A stretch of DNA of 64,000 bases, taken from positions 3,596,001 through 3,660,000 of the forward strand of contig OX344754.2 in the NCBI GenBank assembly GCA_947034885.2, written 5' to 3'. Source of the stretch: Thuidium tamariscinum (lineage: Eukaryota; Streptophyta; Bryopsida; Hypnales; Thuidiaceae). A program made the translations under genes and the position numbers. Of the stretch, positions 61,141-64,000 are shown piece by piece (position 1 is the stretch's first letter; every line of letters starts with the position of its first letter). The notes beneath the pieces are model-generated. The model worked only from the letters and a program-made list of their open reading frames with translations. It did no database searches and had not been told where the DNA came from.

Positions 61141-62372
61141 CTGTGGGGGATAGAAATGGGAAATTTACTATACTTAGATAGTTGAAGCGGTTCTGTTAAA
61201 ATAATTCTAAGAATTTATTTATTTATTTTAAGAATAATAATGTATGTAAAATTAGTGCTAGAAAATGACCAAATGGTTTATCTCTATAATTTTCACTCAT
61301 TTTGGATATAAATTAATATAAATATATCTAAACTATATCACTTTGGAGGTTGAAAGAGGTAGATTTGAAATTGTAATCTTTAGATTTAAACTTACTCTAA
61401 TTTTTGGTTTTCATGGCGACATAATTTGTTCAAACCACTTGTTTAAGGAATACAAATGTTTACCAATGTATATATTAAAAGATTTAGAAACTACTTTTCA
61501 AGTGCAAGAACCTTAATTTTGCATTTTATTAAATATTTTCAATAATATTGTGTCTAAGTGCTACAAAAGAAGTGTTGTATAACTCAAAACTACATTGACC
61601 TTAATGTTTTGATGAACCTTTATATCTTCATTTGCCATTGTTTGATCAAATTTAAATAGACAATGAAGATGAAAAAATACAATTATATGAGATATTTTTT
61701 ACCATTCTAATTTATTTCAAATAGATATGTGAAAATCACAAGACCTTAACCCTATAAAAGATTTGGAATTACATCTAGTAAATGCCCAATGGACAATCCT
61801 TCTTTGAAATCTCCTCTTAACTATTATTTTTGAAATAAAAGCATAATTTTTCTTAGAATCTTTTAAAAAAAAATCTAAATGTGAAGTCTTGCTCATTAGC
61901 ATCAAATAAAGCTATCTCCTAATTTTCATAAACTTGACTAGACAAATTTTGAAAGATTTTTCATCCAAATTCAATTTCTTTAAAAACAACTATTTTTTTC
62001 TTAGGTAGATGATTTCTAGAGGATATACCTCAAATTAAAAAGAAAGTTTTTCATTTTCAAACAAATGCAATAATGATTAATCTAAAATATAATTTCTAAT
62101 TTTCAAATGATCAAAGAAATGGAGGATTGTTTTCAAAGCTTTACAATCAAATAGAGTACATTGGGAAAAAAAAATTGACTTAATTGTGTCCATTCCAAAT
62201 ATGCTATTAAATTTTGAAAAAAGAACCTTTGGAGAATCAAAAAAGGTCCTTGAAGAAGTTGGGAAGCAACCATAAAATGGTTGATTGGGCATTTAAGTTT
62301 AATGTTAGAAACTACCATCATCTAGTGCATTAGCCAATACTCTAGAAATGAAACATTTTTTTGGAACTTTAA
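61141..62372. other. AT-rich intergenic DNA
   Basis: No gene seen; overlapping short minus frames at 61717-62493 are random. Confidence 0.4.
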
Positions 62373-63301
62373 CCCCTAAGGACCAAACTGCGTTTTTTGG
62401 CAACATAGTGATTTTGGGCAGCTCACTACGGATGGATTTTTTGTTTTTTTCTTTGAAATTTTCACATAACATGTGCCCAAGGAATAGCTTCAAGGCCCAA
62501 CAATTATCATGACTTTTGACTACATGGTTAAAAAGTTATGACATGATATGTTGTTTCCTTCGATCAACAGGCAGCCCGGGCAACAATTTTTTTTTTTTAA
62601 GAAATTTAAATTTGAAATTGGTTTCTTTGATTTTTATCTAAGTGGGAAGCTTTGAATCATTCCATTTTGATTAATGAGTCAAAAGTAATGAGGATTTTTA
62701 GTTTGAGGTAGTTTGCGGCTAGTTATAGAATCTCTACACTATAGAAAAAGTTTGAAATTCTTTATTTAATTCAATTTTTAATATTTTTGAAAACAAATAA
62801 TAACATTGGTTGTATACTGTTGAACACAACATTACAACCATTGGGATTGTCTTTTTTTAATTCTATAAATAAATTGTTAATAATTTAGTATTTTGGCTCA
62901 TTTTCTACTTCTTTCTACTTACTATTTTTTTCCTATATGTTGTACAATTCCAAATGATCTGAAAATTTTCAAGCATGTAGCCAACTTCACTTGAAGAATG
63001 AATCCAAAGAGTTACAATCATTTTGGACATTTTTCCATACAAATATGGTTTTTTGAAGTGCAGCTGCCTGGATTTTTGCAGTGGTAAAAAATTGATTTTT
63101 GTCACTTCAAACACTAATATCTTGCAATCTACACGGCAGAAATTGCTGAATTTTTTTTTCACGTCTTCTCAAACTTGTGTTCTAAAAGATCCTATGGTTA
63201 CTTTTGTCTAAAAATATTTTTTTCTTAAAATGTAGTAGTTGTCTAAGAAATGACAGTTTTGAAGCGGTTTTGGGGAAAACATAGTAAAAAAACTTTAGGG
63301 G
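62373..63301. mobile_element. TTAA-flanked non-autonomous transposon (family H), copy 2
   Basis: 929 bp between TTAA at 62369-62372 and 63302-63305, ends CCCCTAAGGACC and AACTTTAGGGG. It aligns with 12072-12777 but carries about 200 extra bases near 62540-62700, so one copy gained or lost sequence. No coding capacity. Confidence 0.75.
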
Positions 63302-63305
63302 TTAA

Positions 63306-64000
63306 CCATACAAACAAGTACTAGCTAGACTATTGAATTATGAACATGTTGCGTTGAAATTTCAATTTACTAGACCAAAGATTATATTGTTTGAAGTAGA
63401 AAAATATCTTCTTTTCATTTTTACAAAACAGAATCAATAAACTTTGAACCTTCTTGCAGTAAAAACTTGCTTTGTACAAAATTGAGTCACTACACCATTA
63501 AATTCTACTTTTTGTTAGATACACTCATTAAAAACTTTTAGAAGCAAATAAGTAGAATATTTTCTTATTCAAAATGACAATGCAATATAAAGAGGTTAGA
63601 TAAATTGGCAATATACTATACATTTTTTGATGATGAATTCTTGTGTAATGAAGAAATTTTTTACTTGAAATCCGAACAATAGAAACTTAGTGACAAAACA
63701 TTTAAAGAAATTTTGAGAATTTTGAGAATTCAAAATTTAAGATATTAGCACTCTTACTTAGACCCAAAAAAAAATTCAAACTTATCTTACAAGTTAAGTA
63801 GATTTTGATCCTAGTGATTGCAATAAGAATTTGCAATAAAAGTGATTTTATTTTACAAATATATATCATGTCATATTAGTTATATAGGTACATGCCAAAA
63901 AAACTTTGATTCAAGCACCATAATTTTTTCAATCTATGCATCTATTTGGAAATATTTTTACATTCGTACAAAGGGGGTAAATGCCTCCATCTTGTGCCTA
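63306..64000. other. AT-rich intergenic DNA to the window edge
   Basis: No gene or repeat with clear ends seen. Confidence 0.4.

Noticed and set aside
1-64000. tRNA and rRNA genes
   Set aside because: I looked for T-loop GGTTCRANYCC-type strings and rRNA-like conserved blocks on both strands and saw none convincing; a covariance scan would be decisive.

Overview
The window looks like nuclear DNA of a land plant. The evidence is GT-AG introns, a cytosolic ribosomal protein uL4 gene with plant-like sequence, a telo-box upstream of it, and several plant-type DNA transposon families. It is strongly AT-rich outside genes and transposon-dense. A non-seed plant such as a bryophyte would fit: there is an intronless haloperoxidase-like gene, and non-autonomous elements with 4-bp target duplications are abundant. 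This placement is inference and not proven.

Four genes are well supported. (1) 31240-32673 (+): an intronless, GC-rich, secreted protein of the vanadium haloperoxidase/PAP2 fold, with two of the seven expected active-site residues replaced. (2) 38716-42553 (-): a seven-exon lipid phosphate phosphatase (299 aa) with all three catalytic motifs intact. (3) 50942-52714 (+): the three-exon gene for 60S ribosomal protein L4/uL4 (403 aa). (4) 56229-60781 (-): a 13-exon RING-H2/coiled-coil E3 ligase resembling TRAIP (about 661 aa), with a PIP-box-like C terminus. The exon models come from reading splice sites and phases by eye; only one junction in gene 4 is doubtful.

Layout: 1-6.1 kb holds a decayed PIF/Harbinger ORF1 and a displaced copy of the phosphatase intron 1-exon 2-intron 2 segment. 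The region 8.8-9.6 kb holds an unusual array of small hairpins, each capped by a CANNTGG sequence, with stems that differ from hairpin to hairpin but remain complementary. From 12 to 37 kb and in 44-45 kb the DNA is mostly nested non-autonomous transposons: six copies of a family with GGGTGATTGCAAG ends and 4-bp target duplications, three TTAA-flanked elements, a clan with AGGTAG ends at TA sites, and two CACTA-ended elements, one of them an almost perfect 212-bp hairpin. The region 45-50 kb is AT-rich and almost featureless. The gene-bearing interval 50-61 kb is followed by AT-rich DNA with another TTAA element.

The four genes do not form a pathway. The two PAP2-fold enzymes lie tail to tail about 6 kb apart, but their sequences are not closely related. 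The strongest candidate for something undescribed is the hairpin array at 8877-9640.
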